Assembly (NCBI RefSeq): GCF_001618425.1 | Contig: NZ_BDCU01000016.1 | Span: 62,001 to 126,000, forward strand | Origin: Nocardia fusca NBRC 14340 | GTDB taxonomy: Bacteria > Actinomycetota > Actinomycetes > Mycobacteriales > Mycobacteriaceae | Reading direction: 5' to 3' | DNA length: 64,000 nucleotides | Shown here: piece after piece, positions 40,909 to 48,872 of the stretch | Layout: every line of letters starts with the position of its first letter | Position numbering within the stretch: the stretch's first letter is position 1 | Program-made: the position numbers and the translations under genes | The notes under the pieces: model-generated | What the model saw: the letters and a program-made list of their open reading frames with translations, nothing else | Databases searched by the model: none | Told to the model about the DNA's origin: nothing

Positions 40909-41616
40909 GTGGGTGTTTACCGTGAATATCGGCCGCCGACCGGGTTGGAGGCGGTAGCGGCCTGTGTGTGGGAAAGTGACGCTCTGGTCGGCGGGACGCA
41001 GCGTGTGGTTCCGGATGGGTGCGTCGACCTGGTCTGGCTCGGTACCCAGCTCCTTGTGGTCGGCGCCGATACGAAACCGCTGGTGTGGCAGGCGACCGGC
41101 GAGTCCGCCGGCGGTATCCGGCTCCGGCCGGGAATGGCCGGTGCCGTCCTGGGCATCCCCGCCGATGAAGTACGCGACCAGCAGATTCCGCTGTCGCTGC
41201 TCTGGCCGGGCGTCGCGGACTGGGCCGATGAGCGCGCGACCGCGGACCTATCGACGCGTCTCCGGCTGCTGACCGAGGCCGTGTTGGACAGGAAGGCCGG
41301 ACCGGACCCGCTCGTCGACGCCGCTGTCTCCCGGTTGAGCATTTGTGGTGCGCGTGTCGCGGCTGTCGCCGATGACCTGGGTGTCAGCGAGCGCCACCTC
41401 CACCGCCGAGTCACCGCGGCGGTCGGCTACGGTCCCAAGTTCTTGGCCCGGGTGATCCGGCTGCGCGGACTCCTCGCGCTGGGGGCGGGCTCACTGGCCG
41501 ACCGCGCGCATGTAGTGGGTTATGCCAGCCAGGCGCATATGGCAGCGGAAGTGCGGCGCCTCACCGGCCTCACGCCTGTCCGTTTCTTGAAAGACGCCAC
41601 GCTCACCGCCGCCTAG
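40909..41616 (+). CDS. AraC family transcriptional regulator
   Basis: A 235-residue regulator. Residues 1-130 form an AraC N-terminal domain of the DUF6597 type (REYRPPTGLEAVAACVWESD, then VPDGCVDLVWLG). Residues 145-230 form the double HTH (RVAAVADDLGVSERHLHRRV, then HVVGYASQAHMAAEVRRLTG and LTPVRFL). Start GTG 40909. The gene is followed after 10 bp by the alpha/alpha-toroid protein gene, so both are probably on one transcript. Its target may be the surrounding group of genes (39897-43187). Confidence 0.9.
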   Translation: MGVYREYRPPTGLEAVAACVWESDALVGGTQRVVPDGCVDLVWLGTQLLVVGADTKPLVWQATGESAGGIRLRPGMAGAVLGIPADEVRDQQIPLSLLWPGVADWADERATADLSTRLRLLTEAVLDRKAGPDPLVDAAVSRLSICGARVAAVADDLGVSERHLHRRVTAAVGYGPKFLARVIRLRGLLALGAGSLADRAHVVGYASQAHMAAEVRRLTGLTPVRFLKDATLTAA

Positions 41617-41626
41617 CCTCCGGTGC

Positions 41627-42481
41627 ATGAGTATCGACCTGCAAGCCGCCCGGCATTTCATCGAATCCGGCGCCCGTGTCCTGGAACGCCACCAGCTCAC
41701 CGTCCTTCTCGACAACGGACCCGTCGAGCCGGTACTGACCGCGCTCGCGGCGTATCAGAACGACGACGGCGGATTCGGCCATGCCCTGGAACCGGACGTG
41801 CGGTGCCCCGACAGCCAGCCCGCGGCGGCACTGGCGGCCCTCGACGTGCTCACCCACATCAACGCCACCCATACCCCCATGGTCACCGCGGTCGCCGACT
41901 GGATCGCCACCATCGCCCACCCCGACGGTGGTATCCCTACCGTGCTGCCCTCGGCAGACGGTCACCCCCACGCGCCCTGGATGACACCGAGCCCCGAGTC
42001 GGGATTCCTCACCTACGCCCTCGCCGCCGGACTGTGGCAACTCGGCGCACGGACTTCGTGGCTCGACACAGCGACGACCTGGTGCTGGAACCAGATCGAG
42101 GCAATCGACAAGCCGGTCGGCTACACCGTCGAATTCGCCCTGCAGTTCCTCGACGCGGTCCCCGACCCCGCCCGCGCCGCCGCAGCCATCGAGCTGCTAC
42201 GTCCGGCGATCCGCGCCGACGGCACGGTGCCCGTCGAAGGAGGAATCGAGAACGAACACATCAAACCCCTCGATCTTTCCCCTCGGCCCATCGCGCCGAG
42301 CCGGGCCCTGTTCGACGACACAACGATCGCCGCCGAACTCGATCGACTCGAACACGAACAACTCGCCGACGGCGGCTGGGACTTCCACTTCCTGCACTAC
42401 TCCCCCGGCCAGACCGTGGAATGGCGCGGCCTGACCACACTGGCCGCGCTCCGAACCCTGCACGAACACCGACGGATCTGA
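41627..42481 (+). CDS. prenyltransferase/squalene-cyclase-like alpha-alpha toroid protein
   Basis: A 284-residue soluble helical protein with terpenoid-cyclase/protein-prenyltransferase-type repeats: LAAYQNDDGGFGHALEPD (about 44-61), a central DGTVPVEGG and EQLADGGWDFHFLHY (about 245-260). The repeats have the DGGF/DGGW pattern of QW motifs. The DxDD acid motif of squalene-hopene cyclase is missing and there is no membrane-insertion segment. It is therefore probably not a hopene cyclase; the fold may serve another substrate or a binding role. It starts 10 bp after the AraC gene. A strong hairpin follows the stop. Confidence 0.78.
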   Translation: MSIDLQAARHFIESGARVLERHQLTVLLDNGPVEPVLTALAAYQNDDGGFGHALEPDVRCPDSQPAAALAALDVLTHINATHTPMVTAVADWIATIAHPDGGIPTVLPSADGHPHAPWMTPSPESGFLTYALAAGLWQLGARTSWLDTATTWCWNQIEAIDKPVGYTVEFALQFLDAVPDPARAAAAIELLRPAIRADGTVPVEGGIENEHIKPLDLSPRPIAPSRALFDDTTIAAELDRLEHEQLADGGWDFHFLHYSPGQTVEWRGLTTLAALRTLHEHRRI

Positions 42482-42488
42482 CCCGCAC

Positions 42489-42519
42489 CACTGTTTTCCG
42501 GGCGGAGCGGAGAACAGTG
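42489..42519 (+). terminator. 12-bp-stem hairpin after the toroid gene
   Basis: CACTGTTTTCCG (42489-42500) pairs with CGGAGAACAGTG (42508-42519) at 11 of 12 positions around a 7-bp loop. It begins 8 bp after the stop codon at 42481 and lies 47 bp before the next start. No T-run follows, so it is either a factor-assisted terminator, an mRNA-stabilising structure, or a site between two linked genes. Confidence 0.5.
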
Positions 42520-42566
42520 TGCCGTACCGTTGTGCCGGGGCGGGCTATGTGAAGGAGTTTTCTGAG

Positions 42567-43187
42567 ATGGCCGGACGCCCGTTGTCCGTCGCGGAATGCG
42601 ACAGCCTGTGGCAGGCCTGGACTCCCGCCGAAGCCGCTGAACGGCTCGCGGGCACCGCGCCATGCTGGTATGTCGCAGCCGGGTGGGCGCTGGACCTGTT
42701 TGTCGGTGGTCTCGGACGTGCGCACTCCGATCTCGAAATCGGCGTCTCGAGTGAGCGGTTCGGCGAAATTCTGAACGCGTTCCCGGGCTTCGAATGGGAC
42801 GTCGTCGGCGACGGATGTGTTTGGCCGTTTCCCGAGGAAGCGGACAGTCAGCATCAGACATGGCTACGCGAACCGACGACCGGACTGTATCGCCTGGACG
42901 TGTTCCGCGAGCCGTACCTGGGCGATCGATGGGTGTGCCGCCGCGACGCCTCGATCACCTTGCCCTACGACGAGCTGATCCTCCGTACCGCCGAGGGCAT
43001 CCCCTATGTGATCCCTGAGGTCGTTCTCCTGTTCAAAGCGAAAGCCCGGCGAGCCAAAGACGAGAGCGACTTCCTGCGTGCGCTCCCCGCGATGGACCGG
43101 TCCCGGCGATCTCGACTGTTCGGGTGGCTATCGCGAGTTCACCCCGGCCATCCATGGCTGGCTACGCTTTCGGCCCACGGGAGTTGA
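42567..43187 (+). CDS. nucleotidyltransferase-fold protein (aminoglycoside/lincosamide type)
   Basis: A 206-residue protein with the N-terminal pattern of antibiotic nucleotidyltransferases: WYVAAGWALDLFVGGLGRAH SDLEIGV (about 33-60). Classical enzymes have GGWALD and H-x-D-L-D-I. Here the first Gly is Ala and the second metal-ligand Asp is Glu (DLE). The C-terminal half is helical and includes VIPEVVLLFKAKARRAKDES, as in LinB/ANT(2'')-like proteins. ATG 42567 has AAGGAG 9 bp upstream, which decides it over GTG 42549. It could be a resistance enzyme or a housekeeping relative; activity is uncertain. Confidence 0.75.
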   Translation: MAGRPLSVAECDSLWQAWTPAEAAERLAGTAPCWYVAAGWALDLFVGGLGRAHSDLEIGVSSERFGEILNAFPGFEWDVVGDGCVWPFPEEADSQHQTWLREPTTGLYRLDVFREPYLGDRWVCRRDASITLPYDELILRTAEGIPYVIPEVVLLFKAKARRAKDESDFLRALPAMDRSRRSRLFGWLSRVHPGHPWLATLSAHGS

Positions 43188-43498
43188 CAAATGCTCGCCG
43201 CCTGGCAGCACTCGGTCGGTGCAGGGCAGCGGTCCGCCTGCCATAGCGACGAGGCCCAGGATCGAGAGAGTCTGTGCCACTGGGGCGAGACGCGGGGCCT
43301 GCGGCCTGATCGGCCGGTTGTGGAGTTCAAAGGAGCCTCCGGCGGACTCGACCCATGTGTGAAGCATGACGGCTCACTCTTTGTTCGTTCGTCTGCCGGT
43401 TTCTTGCGCCGGTCATTGTCAACCACTTGTGCCCTTTATGAACGCCGGGTGTGTGCGGTGTCGCGCTCCGGGTGATCGAGCCGAGGCGGGTGCGGTGG
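43188..43498. other. 311-bp region without a supported gene
   Basis: It lies between the nucleotidyltransferase-like gene and arsR. Open frames on both strands are short, Ser/Arg/Pro-rich, and show no motif. This may be the left junction of the arsenic island; no repeat or attachment site was recognised. Confidence 0.4.
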
Positions 43499-43867
43499 TT
43501 ACCGGCAGCAGTTGGGGTCGAGGACGACGCAGAGTGCGGCCAGGGCGTCGCGGTGGACGCGGTGGATAACGCTCATGCCCTGGCGTTCGGAGTTCACCAG
43601 CCCGGCTTTGCGGAGCTGACCGAGGTGGTGGCTGACCGTCGATTCGGATAACCCGACCGCGTCGGCGAGTTCGCCGCCGTTGCACCCGGTTTCCGAGCTG
43701 GCCAGCAACAGCGACATGAGTTTGACCCGGACCGGGTCGGCGAGAGCTTTCAGCCGCAGTGCGACATGCAGGGCGGCCTCGTCGTCGACAGGGCCGGCGG
43801 CCACGGGCGGGCAGCAGACCGGTGCGGTCATGTCGATCACAGGCAGCGCTTTGGGCATGAAATCCAT
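43499..43867 (-). CDS. arsR: ArsR family metalloregulator
   Basis: A 122-residue winged-helix repressor. The dimerising helix and HTH are LRLKALADPVRVKLMSLLLA (about 38-57) and GGELADAVGLSESTVSHHLG (about 64-83), followed by the wing GMSVIHRVH. Cys pairs near both ends (APVCCPPV at about 17-20 and PNCCR at the C-terminus) are likely As(III)/Sb(III) ligands. This is the layout of CgArsR-like repressors, unlike the ELCVCDL site of the second ArsR. Start ATG 43867; an in-frame ATG lies 9 bp inside. It is divergent from arsI with two operator-like sites between. Confidence 0.9.
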   Translation of the reverse strand: MDFMPKALPVIDMTAPVCCPPVAAGPVDDEAALHVALRLKALADPVRVKLMSLLLASSETGCNGGELADAVGLSESTVSHHLGQLRKAGLVNSERQGMSVIHRVHRDALAALCVVLDPNCCR

Positions 43868-43880
43868 CCTACCGGTGATA

Positions 43881-43937
43881 TTGACTTATGTCGAAAAGGT
43901 GGCAGACTGGCGGCTGCCAGTAATTCGATATATGTCA
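43881..43937. promoter_or_regulatory. paired ArsR operators between arsR and arsI
   Basis: TTGACTTATGTCGAA (43881-43895) and, on the opposite strand, TTCGATATATGTCA (43924-43937) are copies of one motif, TGACwTAtrTCGAA, facing each other 30 bp apart. They flank the arsR and arsI starts. A related element, ATCGATATTGAC, precedes the second arsR near 49250. This suggests shared control of both halves of the cluster. Confidence 0.7.
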
Positions 43938-43954
43938 CACAGGTGGTGGTCATG

Positions 43955-44467
43955 ATGTCACGTGTTCAGCTCGCACTCAACGTCGACGATCTGGAACAGG
44001 CCGTCGAGTTCTACTCGACCCTGTTCGGCACCGAGCCGGCGAAACGCAAGCCCGGCTATGCGAACTTCGCGGTCGCCGAGCCGCCGCTGAAGCTGGTGCT
44101 CATCGAGAACCCCGGTCACGGGGGCAGCGTGAACCATCTGGGGGTGGAGGTGGAGTCCTCGGAGAAGGTGCACGCCGAGATCGCGCGCTTGTCGGATGCG
44201 GGTCTGTTCACCGAAGAGCAGATCGCGACGACGTGTTGTTTCGCCACGCAGGACAAGGTGTGGGTGACCGGCCCGAGCAAAGAGCGGTGGGAGGTTTACA
44301 CCGTGCTGGCCGATACCGAGCATTTCGGTACCGAACCGCGGTTCGCCGGGAAGGACGATGAGGAGGCGGTGCAGGCGTGCTGCGGCACCGGCGGCCCCGG
44401 CGAAGCCGCACCCGAGACGGAGGCCGAGTCGAAGGTGGCGTGCTGCGGACCGGCCGCCGCCCACTGA
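43955..44467 (+). CDS. arsI: ArsI/CadI family C-As lyase with Cys-Cys-Gly tail
   Basis: A 170-residue VOC-fold enzyme. ArsI cleaves the C-As bond of trivalent organoarsenicals such as methylarsenite. The family signature TTCCFATQDKVWV gives the vicinal Cys pair that binds MAs(III) (about residue 96), with ERWEVYTV after it. His residues of the Fe(II) site lie in MSRVQLALNV..., NHLGVEVE and the Glu of RWEVY. Beyond the core is a 45-residue tail with two CCG motifs (AVQACCGTGG and KVACCGPAAAH), possibly extra metal sites. ATG 43955 is used; ATG 43952 is also possible. It is the first gene of the arsI-MFS-arsO run. Confidence 0.92.
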   Translation: MSRVQLALNVDDLEQAVEFYSTLFGTEPAKRKPGYANFAVAEPPLKLVLIENPGHGGSVNHLGVEVESSEKVHAEIARLSDAGLFTEEQIATTCCFATQDKVWVTGPSKERWEVYTVLADTEHFGTEPRFAGKDDEEAVQACCGTGGPGEAAPETEAESKVACCGPAAAH

Positions 44468-44483
44468 ACGCCCGGGTCTCGGC

Positions 44484-45713
44484 GTGACCGATGTGGAGAC
44501 CGCGCCCGCGGCAGCGGTGGAGGGGTTGCCGCGGGCGGGGCGCCGCCGGGTGCTGGCGGTGCTGTGCCTGACCCAGATCTCGAGTTGGGGGATCTTGTAT
44601 TACGCGTTTCCGGTGTTGTCGGTGTCGATCACCGCCGAGACGGGGTGGTCGGCGCCGGTGATCACCGCGGCGTTCTCGCTCGGTCAGCTCGCGACCGCGC
44701 TCACCGGGATCCCGGTCGGCGCGCTCATCGACCGGACGGGCCCGCGGCGGGTGATGACCGCCGGATCGGTTCTCGGTGTCATCGCGCTGGTGGCGATCGC
44801 GGCCGCGCCGAACCTGCTCGTGTTCTATCTGGGCTGGCTGCTAGCGGGGGCGGCGATGGGGGCGGTGCTGTATCCGCCGGCGTTCGCGGCGCTGACCCGC
44901 TGGTGGGGGCCGCAGCGTGTGACCGCGCTGATGATCCTGACTCTGGCCGGTGGCCTGGCGTCCACGGTGTTCGCGCCGCTGACGGCCGCACTGGATGCGC
45001 ACATCGAGTGGCGCGCCACCTATCTCGTCCTTGCTGCGGTCCTGGCGGTGGTGACGGTGCCGGTGCACTGGTTCGGATTGCGGGCGGTATGGCCGGACCC
45101 ACCGGCCCCGACAGTGGCTGCGCATGCCGACCACCGCGGGATCGCGCGCAGCCCACGCTTCGCCGCGCTGGTCGTCACCATGTGTTTGGCCGCGTTCGCG
45201 AGCTTCGCCGGCATCTTCAACCTCGTCGCCCTGCTCCGGGAGCAGGGCTTCGGCCCGGGTTTGGCCGCGACCGCGCTCGGGCTCGGCGGCGCCGGGCAGG
45301 TTTTGGGCCGGATCGGGTATCTGCCGCTGGCCCGCTACACCGGTGTCACCGCCCGCACCGTGCTGGTCTTGGCCGCACTCGCCGCCTCCACCGCGCTGCT
45401 CGGGGTGGTGTCGGCGGTGATCGTGTTGATCGCGGTCGCGATCGGCGCCGGGCTGGTGCGCGGGATATTCACACTGATCCAGGCCACCGCGATCACCGAC
45501 CGGTGGGGCGCCACCCATTACGGGCGCCTCAACGGGTTGTTGTCGGCGCCGGTGGTGATCGTGTCCGCGCTGGCTCCGTGGGCGGGCACGGTGCTCTCGG
45601 CCTGGACCGGCAGCTACGCCCACGCCTACCTCGTTCTCGGTGCGGTCGCCGCTGTCGCCGCGGTGCTCGCGCCCCTCACCGGTATCACCATTTCGAAGAA
45701 AGAGATCTTGTGA
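44484..45713 (+). CDS. MFS transporter in arsenic cluster
   Basis: A 409-residue major facilitator with 12 hydrophobic segments. Segment 1 is VLAVLCLTQISSWGILYYAF, and the loop 2-3 signature is GALIDRTGPRRVMTAGSV. Start GTG 44484 lies 16 bp after the arsI stop, and the stop overlaps the arsO start (GTGA), so the three genes are one translationally coupled unit. The sequence is not obviously ArsJ, and no GAPDH gene is adjacent. It may export an arsenical produced or oxidised by ArsI/ArsO. That substrate is inference from context. Confidence 0.88.
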   Translation: MTDVETAPAAAVEGLPRAGRRRVLAVLCLTQISSWGILYYAFPVLSVSITAETGWSAPVITAAFSLGQLATALTGIPVGALIDRTGPRRVMTAGSVLGVIALVAIAAAPNLLVFYLGWLLAGAAMGAVLYPPAFAALTRWWGPQRVTALMILTLAGGLASTVFAPLTAALDAHIEWRATYLVLAAVLAVVTVPVHWFGLRAVWPDPPAPTVAAHADHRGIARSPRFAALVVTMCLAAFASFAGIFNLVALLREQGFGPGLAATALGLGGAGQVLGRIGYLPLARYTGVTARTVLVLAALAASTALLGVVSAVIVLIAVAIGAGLVRGIFTLIQATAITDRWGATHYGRLNGLLSAPVVIVSALAPWAGTVLSAWTGSYAHAYLVLGAVAAVAAVLAPLTGITISKKEIL

Positions 45714-46792
45714 CAGACGAATACGCATATGACGCGGTGGTCATCGGCGGCGGCCAATCCGGGCTGGCCGCCGCCCACTACCTCACCGGCCAGGGCTCGA
45801 GCACCGCGGTCCTGGAAGCCGCACCGGAAGCGACCGGTTCGTGGCCGCGCTATTACGACAGCCTGACCCTGTTCTCCCCGGCCCGCTACAGCAGTCTGCC
45901 CGGACGCCGGTTCCCCGGCGATCCGGACCGGTATCCGCACCGCGACGAGGTGATCGACTATCTGCGCTGCTACGCCGCGGGCCTGGACGCAGACATCCAC
46001 GCCAGCACCCCGGTCGAGGCGGTGAGCGTCAGCGACGGTGCGGGTTTCGCGGTGACCACCGGATCCGGGGCGGTGTTCACCGCGCCGCGGGTGATCGCGG
46101 CAACCGGGTCGTTCGGTTCACCGTCCTTGCCTGCCATTGCCGGCCGGGAGGAGTTCGGGGGCAGGATCCTGCACGCCGGCGAGTACCGCAACCCAGCCGA
46201 GTTCGCGGGCCGGCGGGTGGTCGTGGTGGGAGCCGGGAACTCCGCGGTGCAGATCGCGGCCGAGCTGGCCGAACATGCCGAGGTGGTGTTGGCCAGCCGG
46301 GCGCCGGTGAAGTTCGTGCCGCAGCGCCCGCTGGGCCGCGACATGCACTTCTGGTTCACCATCACCGGATTCGACGCCGCCCCGCTGGGGCGGATCGTGA
46401 AGGAAGCACCGACGCAGCCGGTCTTCGACACCGGCCGCTACCGTGCCGCGCTGGACGCCGGGCGACCGGAGCGCCGGGAGATGTTCACCGCATTCGAACC
46501 TGAGGGTGTGGTGTGGCCGGACGGCACCCGCACGCCGGTGGATGCGGTTGTCTTCGCGACCGGGTACAACCCGCACCTGCCCTACCTGGTGGGGTCGGGG
46601 GCGCTGACCGATACCGGGATCCCGCGGCAGCGCCAGGGTGTGTCGACCACGCATCCCGGGCTGGGATTCCTCGGGTTGGAATGGCAACGGACCCCGTCGT
46701 CGAATTCGCTGCGCGGGGCCGGTCGGGACGCGGCCTACCTGGTACGCCGTCTGCAGCCCGCGGCACTGCGCCGCGGCGAGCACGCACGATGA
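45710..46792 (+). CDS. arsO: ArsO-type flavin-dependent oxidoreductase
   Basis: A 360-residue FAD/NAD(P)-binding monooxygenase-like protein. The FAD motif is VVIGGGQSGLAAAHYL (about 10-25). A second nucleotide-binding motif, VVVVGAGNSAVQIAAELA, lies near 170, and the ATGYNPHLPYL motif near 285 closes the FAD site. It belongs to the ArsO group found in ars operons of actinobacteria, thought to oxidise arsenicals, but the reaction is not firmly known. GTG 45710 overlaps the MFS stop codon by 4 bp. The next ars genes are convergent. Confidence 0.9.
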   Translation: MTDEYAYDAVVIGGGQSGLAAAHYLTGQGSSTAVLEAAPEATGSWPRYYDSLTLFSPARYSSLPGRRFPGDPDRYPHRDEVIDYLRCYAAGLDADIHASTPVEAVSVSDGAGFAVTTGSGAVFTAPRVIAATGSFGSPSLPAIAGREEFGGRILHAGEYRNPAEFAGRRVVVVGAGNSAVQIAAELAEHAEVVLASRAPVKFVPQRPLGRDMHFWFTITGFDAAPLGRIVKEAPTQPVFDTGRYRAALDAGRPERREMFTAFEPEGVVWPDGTRTPVDAVVFATGYNPHLPYLVGSGALTDTGIPRQRQGVSTTHPGLGFLGLEWQRTPSSNSLRGAGRDAAYLVRRLQPAALRRGEHAR

Positions 46793-46939
46793 CCGCACCA
46801 TCAGGATCGCTGGTGCGGGGCGGGGAGGTGATGTCGGCTGATGGCACCCCGACTGCGGTACCGAGCATCTCCGCGCGATACCGGGCAGCCGGATGTTCAC
46901 CGGTCACCAGCGTCTCCTCGACCGTACGAACCGGGAGGT

Positions 46940-47365
46940 TCAGGCGTGAGCGGGCAGCAGCTCGGCGATGAGCGCTTCGACCCGCGCTCGGATTTCGTCG
47001 CGGATCGGGCGGACCGCTTCCACGCCTTTCCCGGCGGGGTCTTCCAGGTCCCAGTCGCGGTAGCTGATGCCGGGGAACACCGGGCAGGTGTCACCGCAGC
47101 CCATGGTGATCACCACATCCGAGGACTGCACCGCGTCGGAGGTGAGGATTTTCGGGGCCTGGGCGGTGATATCGATCCCGACCTCGGCCATGGCCTCGAT
47201 CGCCGCGGGGTTGAGGTGTTCGGCGGGGGCGCTACCGGCGGAGCGGACCTCGATCGCCCCGTCGGCGAGGTGGGTGAGGAATCCGGCGGCCATCTGGGAG
47301 CGACCGGCATTGTGGACGCAGACGAACAACACACTCGGTGTGGTCACGGAAACAGCCTCTTTCAC
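46940..47365 (-). CDS. arsC: arsenate reductase ArsC, thioredoxin-type
   Basis: A 141-residue low-molecular-weight phosphatase-fold reductase. The P-loop is VCVHNAGRSQ (catalytic Cys near residue 16), followed by the redox pair in MGCGDTCPVFPG (about 89-100). That gives the three-cysteine relay of thioredoxin-dependent ArsC enzymes, which reduce arsenate to arsenite. Start GTG 47365 overlaps the stop of the upstream arsC2 by 4 bp. It is the last gene of the arsR-acr3-arsC2-arsC operon on the minus strand and is convergent with arsO. Confidence 0.92.
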   Translation of the reverse strand: MKEAVSVTTPSVLFVCVHNAGRSQMAAGFLTHLADGAIEVRSAGSAPAEHLNPAAIEAMAEVGIDITAQAPKILTSDAVQSSDVVITMGCGDTCPVFPGISYRDWDLEDPAGKGVEAVRPIRDEIRARVEALIAELLPAHA

Positions 47366-47781
47366 GCGATGGGGACGTCGAGCTCGGCGAGCAGGGCACG
47401 CACACGGGCGGCGATATCGTCACGGACCAGCCGCATCCGCTCCATACCCTCGATCCCGCGCTGCGAGGGTTCGGCGGTCTCCCACCGCCGCACCTGAACC
47501 CCGGCAGGGGCGTCGAGGTCGGCTTCGCGGCCGAGGACGATCACCAGGTCCACAATGTGCAGCAGCAGCGGATCCACCGCTTTCGGGTGCTCACCGCCGA
47601 TATCGACCCCGGCCTCGGCGAGAGCGGCCACCGACAACGCGTTGAGCTTCGTGCCCGGGTCCGTGCCCGCTGACAGCGCGAGGACCTTCTCGCCGGCGGC
47701 CTGGCGCATCAATCCGGCCGCCATCTGCGACTTTCCGCTGTTGCGCACGCACACGAACAGCACCGTCGGGGCCGTGGTCAC
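47362..47781 (-). CDS. arsC2: arsenate reductase-like protein, probably mycothiol-type
   Basis: A 139-residue ArsC/LMW-PTP-fold protein. The P-loop is VCVRNSGKSQ. The region where its neighbour has CGDTCP reads VLGREADL, so both resolving cysteines are missing. This is the layout of mycothiol-dependent arsenate reductases (Corynebacterium ArsC1/ArsC2 type), where arsenate is joined to mycothiol and then released by mycoredoxin. GTG 47781 overlaps the acr3 stop, and its stop overlaps the start of the thioredoxin-type arsC, so translation is coupled throughout. Two reductases with different electron donors in one operon give redundancy. Confidence 0.88.
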   Translation of the reverse strand: MTTAPTVLFVCVRNSGKSQMAAGLMRQAAGEKVLALSAGTDPGTKLNALSVAALAEAGVDIGGEHPKAVDPLLLHIVDLVIVLGREADLDAPAGVQVRRWETAEPSQRGIEGMERMRLVRDDIAARVRALLAELDVPIA

Positions 47782-48872
47782 CGCGACCCCACCTCGGTCA
47801 TCACCGCAGGAGTGCGGAACCGGTTACGCAGGGCCACCGACACATACACCAGCGCCACCAGGACCGGGACCTCGATAAGCGGGCCGACCACACCAGCCAA
47901 GGCTTGGCCGGAAGTCGCACCGTAGGTGGCGATCGCCACCGCGATGGCGAGCTCGAAGTTGTTGCCCGCCGCGGTGAACGCCAGCGTGGTCGTGCGCTCG
48001 TAACCCAGCCCCATCACCGCGCCCAGCAAGTAGCCCCCGCCCCACATGATCGCGAAATACGCCAGCAGCGGGACCGCGATCCGCACCACGTCGAGAGGCT
48101 GAGCGGTGATCCGCTCGCCTTGCAGGGCGAACAACACGACGATGGTGAACAGCAACCCGTAGAGGGCCCACGGCCCGATCCTCGGGATCAGCGTGGATTC
48201 GTACCAATCGCGGCCCTTGGCGCGTTCCCCGAACCGGCGGGTGAGATATCCCGCGAGCAGCGGGATCCCGAGGAAGATGAGCACCGATTTCGCGATCTGC
48301 CACGGTGAGGCCTCGATCGTGGTCTGCTCCAGACCCAGCCATCCGGGCAGCACCGAGAGGTAGAACCAGCCCAGGACCGCGAACATGACGACCTGGAAGA
48401 TCGAGTTCAACGCCACCAGCACCGCAGCGGCTTCGCGATCGCCGCAGGCCAGGTCGTTCCAGATGATCACCATCGCGATGCAGCGCGCCAACCCGACGAT
48501 GATCAGCCCGGTCCGATATTCGGGCAGGTCCGGCAGCAGCAGCCAGGCCAGGGCGAACATCAGCGCCGGGCCGAGCATCCAGTTCAGCACCAGCGACCCG
48601 ATCAGGAGTCGGCGGTCACCGGTGACGGTGTCGAGGCGGTCGTAGCGGACCTTGGCCAGCACCGGATACATCATGATCAGCAACCCGAGCGCGATCGGCA
48701 GCGAGATGCCGTCGATCTCCACCGCGGCGAGCGCGTCGCCGAGGCCGGGGATCAGCCGGCCGAGCAGGAGCCCGGCGGCCATGGCGACACCGATCCACAC
48801 CGGCAGGAACCGGTCCAGCGTCGACAGCTTGCCCACCACACTCTGCTCGGCGGCGGTGTCGGTGGCGCTCAC
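47778..48872 (-). CDS. acr3: ACR3 family arsenite efflux transporter
   Basis: A 364-residue membrane protein with ten hydrophobic segments. Family motifs are RFLPVWIGVAMAAGLLLG near residue 20, the conserved Cys in VGLARCIAMVIIWNDLACGD (about 125-145) and the Glu-containing FTAAGNNFELAIAVAIA (about 290-310). It is an arsenite permease driven by the membrane potential. GTG 48872 overlaps the stop of the upstream arsR (GTGA), and its own stop overlaps arsC2, so the four minus-strand genes form one tightly coupled operon. Confidence 0.95.
   Translation of the reverse strand: MSATDTAAEQSVVGKLSTLDRFLPVWIGVAMAAGLLLGRLIPGLGDALAAVEIDGISLPIALGLLIMMYPVLAKVRYDRLDTVTGDRRLLIGSLVLNWMLGPALMFALAWLLLPDLPEYRTGLIIVGLARCIAMVIIWNDLACGDREAAAVLVALNSIFQVVMFAVLGWFYLSVLPGWLGLEQTTIEASPWQIAKSVLIFLGIPLLAGYLTRRFGERAKGRDWYESTLIPRIGPWALYGLLFTIVVLFALQGERITAQPLDVVRIAVPLLAYFAIMWGGGYLLGAVMGLGYERTTTLAFTAAGNNFELAIAVAIATYGATSGQALAGVVGPLIEVPVLVALVYVSVALRNRFRTPAVMTEVGSR

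Noticed and set aside
43191-43475. 94-codon open frame between the nucleotidyltransferase-like gene and arsR
   Set aside because: No ribosome-binding site, unusual composition, no motif.
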